DNA from: Myxocyprinus asiaticus
Lineage: Eukaryota; Chordata; Actinopteri; Cypriniformes; Catostomidae
Direction: 5' to 3'
Assembly: GCF_019703515.2 (NCBI RefSeq)
Contig: NC_059372.1
Span: 13,209,992 to 13,273,991 of the forward strand
Length of the DNA stretch: 64,000 bases
The stretch's first letter is position 1; each line of letters begins with the position of its first letter. Shown here one piece after another: positions 46,359 through 58,720 of the stretch. Both the position numbers and the translations under genes were made by a program. The notes under the pieces are model-generated. The model did no database searches. It saw nothing but the letters and a program-made list of their open reading frames with translations, and had not been told where the DNA came from.

Positions 46359-46676
46359 CTGAGGACAAAGAAAATGTGAGGTTACACAGAAGTCCTTAAA
46401 GCTGCTTCAAGCAATTTTTCTTTGGAATACATTTATAAAAAAATTAAAAAAAAAAAAAAAAAAATACAAAAGGAAAATTTGAAGTTACAGTAAGGCACTT
46501 ACAGTGGAAGTGAATGGGGCCAGTTCATAAACATTAAAATACACACGGTTTCAAATGTATAGCCGCAAGGTGTAAACAACAGTGTGATAAAATCAAAAGG
46601 ATTTACCAGCATTAAGGAGTTTACCAGATTACATGGTTTACCATCATGACAACAAAGCTGTAAAATTAGTTATAAC

Positions 46677-48839
46677 TAGGGATGCACTGATGTGAAAATT
46701 TTTGACCGATACCGATTTTAACAATCTCGTCATCAGGGTAGGGTTGCACCAGCTGTGCGTAAGGTCTCACTTAAGTTGGGACACAAAGTTCACACTAAGG
46801 GCTTAGTAACTACTAGTTAGTTTGCAACTAAGTCAGTACTTAATTTGGTTGCATCACCTGTTCTTAAGGCAAGACTTAACTAGTAGGTCGTAAGCTCTCC
46901 GTAAAGTAATGCGTAGTCGCATAATATGATGTTTACCTTCACTGATCCAATAAACAGCCTTCAAATTTGTACACAGAAGTGTTAAAGCCGTGAATTTCAG
47001 TTTGATCTTGTTACGGTTGATGTTCAAACCATGTTTGCTCACTTAACTGTCAGCTGTAATAAATTATATCCCCATTGAAATACGATAAGTAATAAAAGTA
47101 GATTTGATAAATAGTATATTTGCCCTGTGTAAATAACAATATATAGGAACTGTATCTAAAATAAATAAGGAGAGATAAATAAATACTAATACAACAGGCT
47201 GGAAAAATAGACATATATATATATATATTTTGAATGTGTTGAAAATCGACACCGGGCGACGCACTTTGAAAACTGCACCGATAGATCGGTTTCATGCTGA
47301 AGAGCCGCTTAAGTTTTTTTCTCTCTCTCGTAAATGTAAACGAGTGTAAATGTCAACATCATACTGTATGTCGACAGGACTGAAATATCAGTCTGCTTTT
47401 TTATTCCATCCGTTACTCCTGGTTGGAGGCTTCCGTAAATATTTAGTTTATATGTAGGGTTACGTTCGAAGTTTAATGGTGCAACGAAAATATTTAGTAG
47501 TGTGTAAATTGTGACTTAGTGCCCATTTATGCCACAGCTAGGCTAAGTTGTAACTTACGTATAGTAACTGGGGCCGGTTGCACCAGCTTTCTTACTTATG
47601 GCACTTTTCCACTGCACGTTACGGTTCGACTCGACTCTGCTCGCTTTACTTTTCCGAGCTTGCTTTTCCACTGCAGTTTAGTGCCGCCTCAACGTGGGTG
47701 GGATTATAGGCTGATCGTCATGCTGCGCCGCCTCTTCGCATCGCCCCATCCAGCTCTCGTTGGATCCTCTCCTCGGCTACTAACGAGAGGAACGTCTGCA
47801 CCTCGTTTACTGACCACTGCGTGGTTTTGCGCACAGCCATTTCTTTTTACAATTTGAAAGTCGCGTGAACAGATGATACTGCTATCGCTGTAGCTAACTT
47901 TAAAACTAGCGGGTTGATGCCCCGTGTCGCAAATCCAGTGAGGCTGGTAGTGACGATTCTCTCCGACCAGTCAGTGACCTGCAGGGTTTTGACGTCACAT
48001 TTAGTATCGGCTCGGCTCGCTTGGAACCTCGACTGAGGTGGTACTAAAAAAAAGTACCAGGTACTATCCACAGTGCAAAACCCCCAAAAAGCGAGCAGAG
48101 TCGAGTCAAGCCGTACCGTGCAGTGGAAAAGCCCCATTAGTAGAGCTTAATGTTCAAAGAGGTACAAAAGCATTTTTACTGTTCTAACAATAAATAATTT
48201 GCACTGAACATGGATTGGATCTGTTGAATATATGACCGGCCAAAGTTTTAAAGAAAACCACAGTGAAAGATAATGATGATTGCTATGACAAAAAAAAAAA
48301 AAAAAAAAAAAAAAGTTTATTTTGCACTTCTAAAACATTTTTTTGCACTTCTGTTTTTGCAGTTTAAAATGCAGCCTTTTAAGGTTTAATAAATCGCACA
48401 AGGCCATTTTGTAATTTCAATCTTAATTCAATCAATCATGCAGCATTAATGGATATCATACCGATGTCTCAGAAGTCAAAGTCTGCTGGTTTCCAAGCAT
48501 TTTGAATGGTTTTCCTCATCATGTAGCCTATGGGTAAGTGCTGCTTTCGCAACTGTCACGTCCGTTTATGGATGTTTTTCCACATGAACATGAGAACGAG
48601 AAAGAATAAAAATGAAATATTTGATGTTCTTAAAGAGTGCCAACCCTTGTACATAATGTGGCTATTATTATTTCTGGATTTTGCATTTGAATTTGAGTTT
48701 TTACAAAGTGTGTTACTAGTATTTATAAATAAACATCAGTTTTTCCTATCAGCATTTTCATGCTTATAACTGATATGCCGATGGTTTTGTCGTTAATTGG
48801 CCGATAAATATCGGCAGCCAATACATCGGTGCATCCCTA
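46677..48839. mobile_element. hAT-like element (TAGGGATGCACNGAT ends), nested
   Basis: Left TAGGGATGCACTGATGTGAA and GACCGATACCGATTTTAAC; right TCGGCAGCCAATACATCGGT followed by GCATCCCTA. It carries at least one more insertion (from 46739, GGGTTGCACCAGCTG) and the MITE at 47599-48136. Confidence 0.8.
47599..48136. mobile_element. PIF/Harbinger-like MITE with TTA duplication
   Basis: The left end TGGCACTTTTCCACTGCACG and the right end reading inward TGGGGCTTTTCCACTGCACG continue as inverted repeats for about 45 bp (CGACTCGACTCTGCTCGCTT). Flanked by TTA at 47596-47598 and 48137-48139. 538 bp, non-coding, with TGACGTCA at 47990-47997. Confidence 0.85.
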
Positions 48840-49051
48840 GATTTAATTTTACACAGTTAAGGTTAGTATGCAATTTCATCACACTTGGATCATGTTAACA
48901 AATATAATGTTTACATCTCGTGGCTATACTTTTGAAACAATGTGTATTTTAATGTTTATGATCTGGCCCCATTGACTTCCACTGCAGCTACGATTTTCTT
49001 TTATTGCACTTAACTTGTTTAACTTCCATGAACCCGGATTATTCATTTAAA

Positions 49052-49645
49052 GAGTATTATGAAGTTAAGGGTACAGTCAGGCTATTTTACCAAGATTAAG
49101 ATTAAGTTTCAGATGGTCTCAGTCTCAATTACACTTCTGCAGTAGCCACTGAATTTGTTGCATCATTATTATTATTATGAATAATATTAAATTATACTGA
49201 TAACTAATTGTGTGACTTAAATCAAACTAAAAGAGTCATGTATCAGCCTAACACCTCCGCCAAAGCAGTAAAGTATTTTTAAACCCCGACGACTTGACTG
49301 TCATAAACTACAACGCACCTGTCAATCATGTGCGGACTGCAGGCGCAAAAACTCAAGTGTTTGAATGAACATGAGAAGACTGTGAGCTTAAATATAAACT
49401 AATAATCAATGAGAGTATAATAAACGACACCAAATGCAGCGAGTGCAGTCACATCAAAAAGCAAACTGTGCCCTTTTTGTCCAGCCTCACCTTGCCCAGG
49501 TCATTTAAGGACAGTCGGCTAACTTTATGTTAGATGTGAGCGATAAAATCCCGCATTTACAAATGTAATCGTACATACCCAGTATGATTTCTCCCACATA
49601 ATTTCTCTGTGTAGTAAATACATGATGACACAGAACCAGCATTAC
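49052..49645. other. chchd6 intron 1, near-promoter part
   Basis: Unique-looking sequence between the foldback element and exon 1. No other feature is recognised. Confidence 0.45.
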
Positions 49646-49729
49646 CTTCACTCCACGCAGAATCCTCACTCTGTCATCCTCATCTAGGCCGAAAGAAACT
49701 CTCCTGCTCGTGCTCTCTCCGGATCCCAT
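49646..49729 (-). CDS. chchd6: chchd6 (Mic25) coding exon 1, N-terminus
   Basis: Encodes residues 1-28 of a MICOS subunit of the CHCHD3/CHCHD6 family, proteins of the inner mitochondrial membrane that shape cristae junctions. The ATG is at 49729-49727. The start MGSGESTSRRVSFGLDED matches the family N-terminus: Gly2 followed by Ser6 fits an N-myristoylation signal, and the RRVSFG block followed by an acidic stretch is typical. RRVSFG and the later exons fit CHCHD6 better than CHCHD3. The exon ends in phase 0 at a GTAATG donor (49645 downward). No in-frame upstream ATG is seen close by. The other exons are at 46274, 45933, 45439 and 20365. The CHCH domain exons are not in the window. The family assignment is firm; CHCHD6 over CHCHD3, and which fish paralogue it is, are inferences. 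Confidence 0.9.
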
Positions 49730-49739
49730 AGCTTTTTTA

Positions 49740-49990
49740 TTACCGCCTCTTTAATTGGTCTCTAATGAAAGAGAAACTGTTTGAAATTATCACCAATTAT
49801 CCCCTGCATTCGGCGATATGTTTGACAGATTTACATCTTACCGTGGAGAACCGACAGCCCGTGAAGGACCAGTGTCCTGTAATATGATTGGCGAATGGAA
49901 CTAATATGAGCCAATAGAATTTTAGGATATATTAGCGAGTGGATCAAAGGCTTCTGGGAATTGAAGTTCTTAAGGCGTCGTTTGACTTTC
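49740..49990 (-). promoter_or_regulatory. chchd6: chchd6 promoter and possible 5' UTR intron
   Basis: There is no TATA box near the start. CCAAT-type motifs occur in both orientations: GATTGG near 49884, CCAAT near 49910 and ATTGG near 49755. Reading on the minus strand, a good donor (CACG|GTAAGATG, exon side ending at 49842) and an acceptor (TTTCATTAG|AGACC, exon resuming near 49761) could form a short 5' UTR intron of about 80 bp. This would suit a TATA-less housekeeping promoter. The splice pair is inference; a transcript would decide. Confidence 0.4.
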
Positions 49991-50310
49991 CTTACATAGT
50001 AATAATATATTTAAAATATTCATGTTTTTTTTTTTTTTTTTAATGCTTCGCTGTACTTTTTGTGAACCTGTGGTTAAAACTGCATTTGCAGCATAAATAT
50101 TGATATTGTAATTGTATGAGTAGTATGGTAGTATGCTGTTTTGATAGCGACTGTTGCCTTTTTAGGGAACTTTTCAGATAGATTTGGGGACTTTGGTTAG
50201 TTCCGTGCAGTTCACGGTTGTGAATGTATTTATTTAAACCTTTCAGAGAGAGTTTGTTTATTTTTATGACCTTCACGATATGTCATTTAATAAGAAATTT
50301 CGCTAAAATG

Positions 50311-50318
<8 letters not shown>

Positions 50319-50341
<23 letters not shown>

Positions 50342-50342
50342 A
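50319..50342. repeat. (TG)n microsatellite
   Basis: About 11 TG units, directly next to the MITE at 50343. Confidence 0.95.
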
Positions 50343-50845
50343 CAGTACTGTGCAAAATTTTAGGCACTTGTGAAAAATGTTGCATAGTGAGGATGTCTTC
50401 AAAAATAAAGACATAAATAGTTTTCATTTATCACTTAATGTCATACAAAGTCCAGTAAAAAAAAAAAAAAAAAACTTAAATAAATATTCAGTGTGACCAC
50501 CTTTGCCTTTAAAACAGCACCAATTCTAGGTACACCTGGAGGTTTTCTTGGTTGCTGGCAGATCGGATGTTCCAAGCTTCTTGGAGAATTCACCACAGTT
50601 CTTCTATTTAGGCTGTCTCGATTGCTTCTGTCTCTTTATGTAATCCCAGACTGACACGATGTTCAGTGGGGGCTTTGTGGGGCAATGCCATCTGTTGTTC
50701 TAATCTTTTTTTATTTGCAAAAGTAATGTTTAGGAGTCTAAAATGTATTTTTGACACACTAAAGTTGAAGATATAAATAACCATCTTAAGACAAATGTTT
50801 TGGTGAAACATCTTACATGCCTAAATCTTTTGCACAATACTGTAT
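50343..50845 (-). mobile_element. Tc1/mariner-derived MITE, copy 2
   Basis: Ends ACAGTACTGTGCAAAATTTT and ATCTTTTGCACAATACTGTA. It is collinear with the copy at 3161-3676, including CAAGCTTCTTGGAGAATTCA and the transposase C-terminal scrap, and it likewise sits between TG/TA microsatellites. Confidence 0.87.
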
Positions 50846-50864
50846 GTATGTATATATATATATA

Positions 50865-50896
<32 letters not shown>

Positions 50897-52260
50897 GTCT
50901 TATTGTGTATTTCCATATATACTTATATTTTCTATTGACTTTTTATTTTTATTTTATTTATTTTTTATTATTTTTTATCATTATCTCTGTCTTGTTGTTG
51001 TATTTTTTGTGCACTGGAAGCTTCTGTCACCAAGACACATTCCTTGTATAATTTAGGGCACATTCAGTGTCCATTGATGATAATTATATATTTTCTAACA
51101 ATTTCCTTCAGAAATATCCCATTTTAAGCATGTTATTATATCACACAAATATTTTGTTACATCCCATGTTTAATTTTGCTTGAAATAGCCATGATGTTTC
51201 TTAATTGACAGTTTTTGCATTGTCCGTTTTTGAAGCGAGTGGGTCTGAAGTTCAAAAATAATGAATAAAGAAATCACATTAATATCTGCAAAAATTTGTT
51301 AGAGCACATATGACAGAATAGACAAAAGAATCCTTAATTATGTGTGTTACTTGAAGTGTAGCATTTAATCAGTGTCTGTAATGGCATGCAGTATGTCCGT
51401 AACATAGTTGACAAACTCACTATGGAAAACATCCTTTCCCTGATAATAGCCAATCAAAAAGGTGTTTAATGCTTAAGCTTTGTAGCATTATAACTAATAT
51501 GTTACATTGAATAAATATATTAACTTATAACCAATAGCTGTTTTATTGTGAAAGCACTTTGTTTTTGTACTTTTTTGTTGACATGAAATGTACCCCCAAT
51601 TATAGAATGAGCCTTTAGTACCCAGACCTGATGTTTTGTTATTACCTCTAATTAAAATTTAGATAGTGTCCATTTAAAGGGATGTGTATTTACCAGATCC
51701 CTTCATCTGTGGTAATGAATTAAACACAAAATAATAAGTGTTTTCTTAACTGCTGTAATTTGAAGTTAGCACGTGACCTGTAATGAAGGACAAAGACCTT
51801 GTCTGAGAGGTTTAAATGCTTTGTAACACTGGTACAAGCAATATGACACAGGCCTTGCATACCTATACTATACATGTTACTTTAAATATTTTCAATAAAA
51901 TTTAAAATACTAAAAAGTTTAAAGTAACCAAATAATCTTAATGTACTGTCCAGTCAATATTAAAATATCTATGCTAATACTTTGTCAAATCAAGGAATGC
52001 TGATTTTACAGCTAAATGTGCAATTAAATTTAACCCAATACTGTAACATTCTAAATACTAAATCCAAACTACATGAATATTAATAATGTAAAATCTTAAT
52101 AAAAATACTGTAAAACCATAAAGCCTATAGATTTTGCCTCATTTGGTCATCCACTACCCATTCATTGGCTTCAAACATTTTTATTTACCATTACTGGGCA
52201 TCTTTTAGTGGCTATTGATGCCATTTGTAGATAGTTGATTTGAAATTGACATTAATTATA
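50846..52260. other. No recognised feature beyond simple repeats
   Basis: TA/TG microsatellite at 50846-50895, then AT-rich intergenic sequence between the two genes. Confidence 0.5.
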
Positions 52261-52822
52261 TACACTCACTAAGCGCTTCATTGGGAACACTATGGTCCTA
52301 ATAAAGTGCCCGATGTGGTCTTCTGCTTTTGTAGCCCATCTGCCTCAAGGTTCGACGTGTTGTGCATTCTGAGATGCTATTCTGCTCACTACAATTGGTG
52401 GTTGTCTGAGTTACCGTAGATTTTCTGTCTGCTCAAACTAGTCTGGCCATTCTCCATTGACCTCTCTAAGCAACAAGGCGTTTCTGTCCGCAGAAATGCC
52501 GCTCACTGGATGTTTTTGGCACCATTCCGAGTAAGCTCTAGAGACTGTTGTGTGTGAAAATCCCAGGAGATCAGCAGTTACAGAAATATTCAAACCAGCC
52601 CGTCTGGCACCAACAATCATGCCACGGTCAAAATCACTGATATCACATTTTTCCCCATTCTGATGGTTGATGTGAACAGTAACTGAAGCTCCTGACGCAT
52701 ATCTGGATGACATTATGCATTTTACTTTTTTTTTTTTTGCGCTTCACACAATTGGCTGATTAGATAATTGCATGAATAAGTAGGTGAATAGCTGTTCTTA
52801 ATAAAGTGCTCAGTGAGTGTAT
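52261..52822 (-). mobile_element. Tc1-like non-autonomous element, copy 3
   Basis: Inverted ends TACACTCACTAAGCGCTTCA and AATAAAGTGCTCAGTGAGTG. The minus strand keeps ISDFDRGMIVGARRAGLNIS and LLGFSHTTVSRAYSEW, the transposase DNA-binding region, as in copy 2. Confidence 0.88.
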
Positions 52823-53691
52823 ATTCTAAATATTGCATAATGCAAGTTCCAACTACAATTTATAAAGCTGAAACTGAAAGCTGAAAAAATTATTTAAATG
52901 CATTGACAACATTAATGCATTCAAATAATGTGATGCAAAGCTTATTCCAATGACTAGACAATGCTTTCTCCTCCAAGTATTGATTTATTCTCGTAAGCCA
53001 TCATGCTGACACCTAAAACAAGGCATGTTATTCAAGCACTGTACATATAATAACATTCCCTGTTTTACAGACAAATCACAAGAAACCTCATCTATGAAGA
53101 AAAAGACAGAAATGAATGACATTTATAACTGCTCATCCCTTATCAATTTGAGGTATGTGACAATGTGAATGGGAAGTGATAAGTATTTAATTATAACCTT
53201 AACATTTACACTTCCATTATGCTTATTTATAGCGCAGATATTATTTATAGGACAGAATATTGAAAGAAAGAGGTCTTTTCATTGCGCAAAACCTATTTCC
53301 ATTCAGAATAAGCTGAAATACCCTCTTCTAACGTGGCATTGATGCAGTATATCGAAGTATTGTTTATAACCAGGCATATTACCTTCATTACAGTTTTGAA
53401 TTCAACTGTATCTTAATACAACAATGCCTCAGAAATTACAGAGTCATTGAAGACATTTCTGTTAATTGGATATTTGGATGTCTGTCACACCATCATGCAA
53501 TTTGAATTGAAGATTTCAATTTTACCACAGACAGCCCCATAAAACTGTCCGAGAAGAAGTAAAATGCAGCAAAGGAGATGACATGGAAGAAATGGAGTGA
53601 CTGTTTCAGTGGACAATGACAGTGAAGGGGGGGGATAAATTGGAAGTTTCATGAAGAGCCATTGTTATTGCTTTGATAGTAGGGGGCGGGT
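52823..53691 (-). other. sars1: sars1 3' flank, probable 3' UTR
   Basis: Lies directly downstream of the sars1 stop. TTTATT at about 52984-52989 (AATAAA on the minus strand) is a possible polyadenylation signal some 700 bp from the stop. Closer alternatives were not seen. Confidence 0.4.
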
Positions 53692-53843
53692 TTAAGAGTC
53701 ATCGACTGACATATTCTCTACTTTCTTCTCTAGATCAGTGTCACCGCCCTGCTGTTTCTTCTTCTTGCCTCCTTCCTGTTGTTTCTTCTGCTTCTTGGAT
53801 GCCTCCTGGTCAATGGGGGCAGGCTTCACAAACTTGATCATTT
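53692..53843 (-). CDS. sars1: sars1 last coding exon, vertebrate C-terminal tail
   Basis: Completes a split glutamate codon and then gives 49 residues and a TAA stop at 53694-53692. The sequence reads MIKFVKPAPIDQEASKKQKK, then a Lys/Gln/Gly-rich stretch, and ends VENMSVDDS. It corresponds to the vertebrate-specific UNE-S extension, which carries a basic nuclear-localisation-type cluster (KKQKK here). In zebrafish this domain gives SerRS a non-canonical role in restraining vascular development. The tail is more lysine- and glutamine-rich than the mammalian one, as expected for a fast-evolving region. The 3' UTR would run leftward from 53691; a candidate AATAAA on the minus strand lies near 52984-52989. 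Confidence 0.93.
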
Positions 53844-53978
53844 CTGTTAAACCTGAGTGAATGAACCATAATATTGAGACAGACAGTTAGTGGCTTCTTA
53901 TTACCAGAAAAAAAAAGATATTTAAAAGTATTTGGTTGTTTTATTTTGTTCCCCCATTATATATACAGCTGTGCTTAC

Positions 53979-54517
<539 letters not shown>

Positions 54518-54811
54518 TTACATGTTAGAGCAGGGGATTTCAAACATTTTAACAACCAAATATGATGATATTATAAAGACAACATGGCGTTTAAAATTTT
54601 TTATAATTGGCTTTTATTTTGTAATTGAACTGAAGCCAAAAATAATCATTAAAATATGATCTGGAAAATATATACTTTGTATTCAGTTGATGATGTATAT
54701 TTTTTCTACCTACTATTAGAGTAATGTCTGATGTATAAGCCTGAAGAAAAAACATTTCAATTCAATTTAAATTAATTTATAATCTACAGAATGCAGAATA
54801 CAACAGCACTT

Positions 54812-55452
54812 AGAGGTCGACCCATAGTGGATTTTGCAGATACCGACAACTAAGTTGGTGGAAAAGTCAGATAACCGATTAATTGGTTGATCATTTTTTT
54901 AAATCTGTTCATAGAATGTTACATTTTCTTAGTCGGCACAGATATAGAGGCCAGAGTAAAAAAATAAAAATAAAAAAAATCCTAGATGGAGTTTATTTTT
55001 TTAACCAATAATAATCAGAAAAAAGATTGGGTGCAAAACGTGGGACTTTTAACACTAAACAAGCCAGAAAACACACCGGGGACTCTTATTTTGAAATGAC
55101 GGAGACTTGGCTCCGTTTCAGTGCTCTATTTTGAATATTTACTAAACTAAGATTTTTATAGCCTATATATTATTATTATTATTATTCACAATAAATAAAG
55201 TTGGAGACATGATGCATGTGTTGACGAGGGACGTTACCATGTAGTCACATTTTTCTTTGCATGTCCTAGCTTCAATAATAATAAAAAAAAAAAAAAAAAA
55301 AAAAAAAAAACATAATTATCAAAAGGAACACGGAGGAATAAAAAAAAACTATCCGCAACTATCGGCATAGATTTTGGCCACTAACCGATAGTTCCAAAAA
55401 GCAACTATTGGCACTGATTGATGTCTAAAAATGATTTATCGTCTACCTCTAA
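54812..55452. mobile_element. hAT-like element (TAGAGGTCGACC ends), nested
   Basis: The left end TAGAGGTCGACCCATAGTGG, and right CTAACCGATAGTTCC with GATTTATCGTCTACCTCTA, form inverted ends. A long poly-A tract lies at 55282-55310. Confidence 0.7.
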
Positions 55453-55839
55453 CAGTAATAACGTTTATTTATTTTTACAACCTTTTCCAAGGTCCCCATT
55501 GTGGGTTTGAAACCCCCTAGGTTAGAGCATGCTCACTATATACAGTATATACTGTACAAGTTTTTTTTTTTTTATAAAGCAGCACAAAATAATGGATTGA
55601 CCAACAGTTTAACACAGTGACATGCACACAAACACTTTTCTATTCAGAAAATCTGACTGAATTTAGAAGTTTAAGTATAAACGTATTTTATAAACAGTAT
55701 TTATTATGCAATTTGAGGTTTAGGTTCCGTTCTCTGCGAATTAAGTTACCATTTGGATGTAAATTCGGTCCTCCTCATATAAATTCGTTTTTATGACAAT
55801 AAAGTGTGTAATAGTTCTAAATGCCACGCACATGGGGCT

Positions 55840-56470
55840 GGATTCATGAAAATTAAGTTCTAAGAATAAATTGTAAGAAGTTCATAAGAAGGTATCAAGA
55901 CAAAACAAGAACATTAAGTATTTTCATTAAAACAAAATATTCTAGACTTTTTCTTAGAAAATAGTAATTAAAGAGGCTGTAATCAATTTTATCATTCTGA
56001 AGCTTCCATGTGACTGAGCCGTTGAATTAGCCACACCCCCTCATTCCAAAACCCCACCCTCCAAAGATAATTTTGAGACCAAAACGGAGCAAACATGCAG
56101 CGTTGTTTGTTCCTGTGGCTGTCAAATTTAACAGTGGCACAATAGCACCCTCAACTGACAAACATTATGAATCATAGTCTCAATGATCTGCTTCAGACAG
56201 AACACTATGAGAACGAGCAAAACGATTGACAGGTGAAAAGCGTAAATGTCTGCGGACACATTTTTGTTTGCTGTTTACAAAGTCTACAGCTGTCACAGAG
56301 ACCGATGAGACATAGCAGGACACTAATTTCATTAATATCTTTCAAGGAGAAGAAAAATGTTTTGCATACTTTTCCATGAAAAAAAAAAAAATCACTTGCT
56401 GCACCTTTAAGAAGAATTTTTTTCTTAAGAATGTTTCATGAATATGCTAACCGTTTTATAATTTATGGTA
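55840..56470. mobile_element. Palindromic element (ATTCATGAAA ends), nested
   Basis: Left GGATTCATGAAAATTAAGTT; right TTAAGAATGTTTCATGAATA. The middle (about 55970-56410) seems to hold another short insert ending GCTGCACCTTTAA. Confidence 0.5.
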
Positions 56471-56687
56471 TTAATAACATGGTTGTTATTTAAGGAAATC
56501 CTTTACGCAGATACCTAGATATAACTGCATTTTCTGTAGAGTTGCAGCTGAGTTATGTAGCAGAAACGCTTATGGTATGAAAGCACACCACGAGCCTGCG
56601 GTTTTAGTACCGCTACAGCTTTGTGTACGCACTTCTTTGCCGTATGGTGTGAAACAGGCATTATACTGGAGCTGTTAACAAACAAAC

Positions 56688-56817
56688 CTGACACAATGTT
56701 GACGATGCGGTAGGGAATTCCTAATGACTGATAAAACACTTCAGCAGTTCCGATCATTTCATCAAACATCTCCCAGGATTTGTTGTCATGAGGGGAGGCG
56801 TACACAAACTGCTCAAT
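56688..56817 (-). CDS. sars1: sars1 exon: core after motif 2
   Basis: Encodes [20 protein letters not shown] and onward to [10 protein letters not shown] (43 codons plus one base), continuing QFEK|IEQF from the previous exon. It carries the conserved helix and strand between motifs 2 and 3 that shape the serine pocket. Acceptor CTTAACAG, donor GTTTGTTT. A 2.2 kb transposon begins only about 27 bp inside the following intron. Confidence 0.96.
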
Positions 56818-57243
56818 CTGTTAAGGTATAGAAACAATTTACAACCACAAAGAATGTGATCTCATAGGTAAACAATGTTATGGATAAAAATAGATTCAGC
56901 CTGTTTGCTAGTAATTAATGCCAGGAACCTTTTGAGGAACATATTGTTGACTGACTAAATTGTGAAAATCATGGTTCACTAGGGATCAATTCACAATTAA
57001 GGAACTGGAGTGGCCCAGTTAGCATTTTTTGCAAACTGGAGTGAAGGTGATTTTTATTGGATGTGTGAAGTTAGTTCCCCTCAAATTCACACAGGTGTCC
57101 TAGCAGAGTAACCACAGATGTTGTTCATGTTCCACTAACAACAGACAACCAGAAAATGTCTAAATACTTTTTGTAAAATGTTTATATTTCTTGTAAATGT
57201 CTTTGGTTTGATATTTTGTTATATAATGCAATGACATTCATAC

Positions 57244-57898
57244 GTTCAATAGTTCACCCAAAACTTTTTATTCTCTCATCATTTACTCACATTCATGCAA
57301 TCCCAGATGTATATGACTTTCTTTCTTCTGCAAAACACAAACAAAGATTTTTAGAAGAATGTCTCAGCTCTGTAGGTCCATACAATGCAAGTGAATTGGG
57401 TCCAAAACCTTGAAGCTCCAAAAAGCACATAAAGGCAGCATAAAAGTAATCCATACGACTCCAGTGGTTTCATCAATGTCTTCTGAAGCGATCCAGTTGG
57501 TTTTGGGTGACCAAAATGCAACTCCTTTTTCACTGTACATCTCGACATCAGCAGTTCATGATTTCAAGCTCAATTACACTTCCTAGCGCCATCTAGACTT
57601 CTGTGCATGTGTCAAGCACTAGGAAGCGTAATCGAGCTTGAAATCATGATCGTGTCAAGAGACTGCAATGGCAATATTTACAGTGAAAAAGTAGTTATAT
57701 TTTGGTCTGTTCTCACCCAAAACCATCTGGATTGCTTCAGAAGGGATTACTTTTATGCTGCCTTAATGTGCTTTTTCACTTGCATTGTATAGACCTACAA
57801 AGCTGAGATATTCTTCTAAAAATCTTAATTTGTGTTCTGCAGAAGGAAAGTCATACACATCAGGAATGGCACAAGGGTGAGTAAATGATGAGAAAATG
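57244..57898. mobile_element. Foldback MITE, complete copy in sars1 intron
   Basis: Left AATAGTTCACCCAAAACTTT and TCATCATTTACTCACATTCA; right GGGTGAGTAAATGATGAGAA. The centre has mirrored CTCAATTACACTTCCTAGCG and CACTAGGAAGCGTAATCGAG, so the palindrome reaches the middle. Confidence 0.88.
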
Positions 57899-58000
57899 TT
57901 CCAAATACTTAGTGGTGCCAATAAATATTTCTGATCTTTAATACAGCCAAAGATCTAAACAGATACAGCAATTGTATTTTCAAGATTGAACTGCACTGAC

Positions 58001-58222
58001 CTTTTCAAACTGATGGACCCTGAAGATCCCACGCGTGTCTCTGCCGTGAGAGCCCACTTCCTGTCTGAAGCAGGTGGAGAAGCCGGCGTACCGGATGGGG
58101 AGGTCCTCTGGCTTCAGCCACTCATCTCTCAGGAAGGCAGCGATTGGCTGCTCTGATGTGGCGATCAAATACTTCTCGTCCACTGTATTGTCATCTGACT
58201 TCTCGCTTCCCTTCCCAATCAC
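58001..58222 (-). CDS. sars1: sars1 exon: serine-binding TSE and motif 2
   Basis: The largest sars1 exon in the window (74 codons). It carries the serine-binding loop TSEQP and class II motif 2 with CFRQE, followed by [18 protein letters not shown]. Motif 2 arginine and glutamate bind ATP and the seryl-adenylate. The protein charges both tRNA-Ser and, for selenoprotein synthesis, tRNA-Sec in the cytosol. Phase 0 at both ends; acceptor GATCGCTCAG, donor GTCAGTGC. Confidence 0.97.
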
Positions 58223-58564
58223 CTGAGCGATCACATAACAGGAAACTGTGCCATATTAAAATATTTAGGGAGAGGGGTTTGTTCAAATATAGCAATAGTA
58301 ATAGATATACATACTTTGGCAAGCACACTAATTAGTCATTAGCTGATGCTTTAATCAAAAGCAACATACTACAATTGTTACAAGGGCAGTCTTTCTGGAG
58401 CAACCTGATGCACAGTGACTTGATACCCTTTTGCGTTACCAGCCAAGATATGTTTACCACGAAGCCACATCTAATCAAAATGACATGCGTTTGGTGGGTA
58501 AAAAAAACAAAACATTGAAACTGTCCAATTAATGGAAGAATAAAGTAACAGATGTTGGACAAAC

Positions 58565-58720
58565 CTTGTAGAGTTCCTCATCAAACTGGCTTAGCTGAGC
58601 AACCTCCTGCATAACTTCTTTCCTCATGAAGAAGGGTGTGTAGAGGAGATTGTAGTTCTTGCTGTACAGGATCCGCAATGCATAGTTTATTAAGGCCTGC
58701 TCCAGGAAAACTAGAGGCCC
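58565..58720 (-). CDS. sars1: sars1 exon: class II motif 1
   Basis: Encodes 52 residues from [18 protein letters not shown] to [12 protein letters not shown]. It contains class II synthetase motif 1, the dimer-interface helix and strand with the invariant proline in [11 protein letters not shown]. Phase 0 at both ends; acceptor TTTCAG, donor GTTTGTCC. All key positions of the motif are intact. Confidence 0.97.

Larger units (their letters stand above)
46437..49051. mobile_element. Palindromic element, outermost of a nested stack in chchd6 intron 1
   Basis: Left arm GTTACAGTAAGGCACTTACA and GTGGAAGTGAATGGGGCCAG; right arm TGGCCCCATTGACTTCCACT, then AACTTCCATGAACCCGGATT. Same family as 19161-20134. 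Its centre is split at 46677-48839 by a hAT-like element that itself contains further insertions. Confidence 0.78.
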
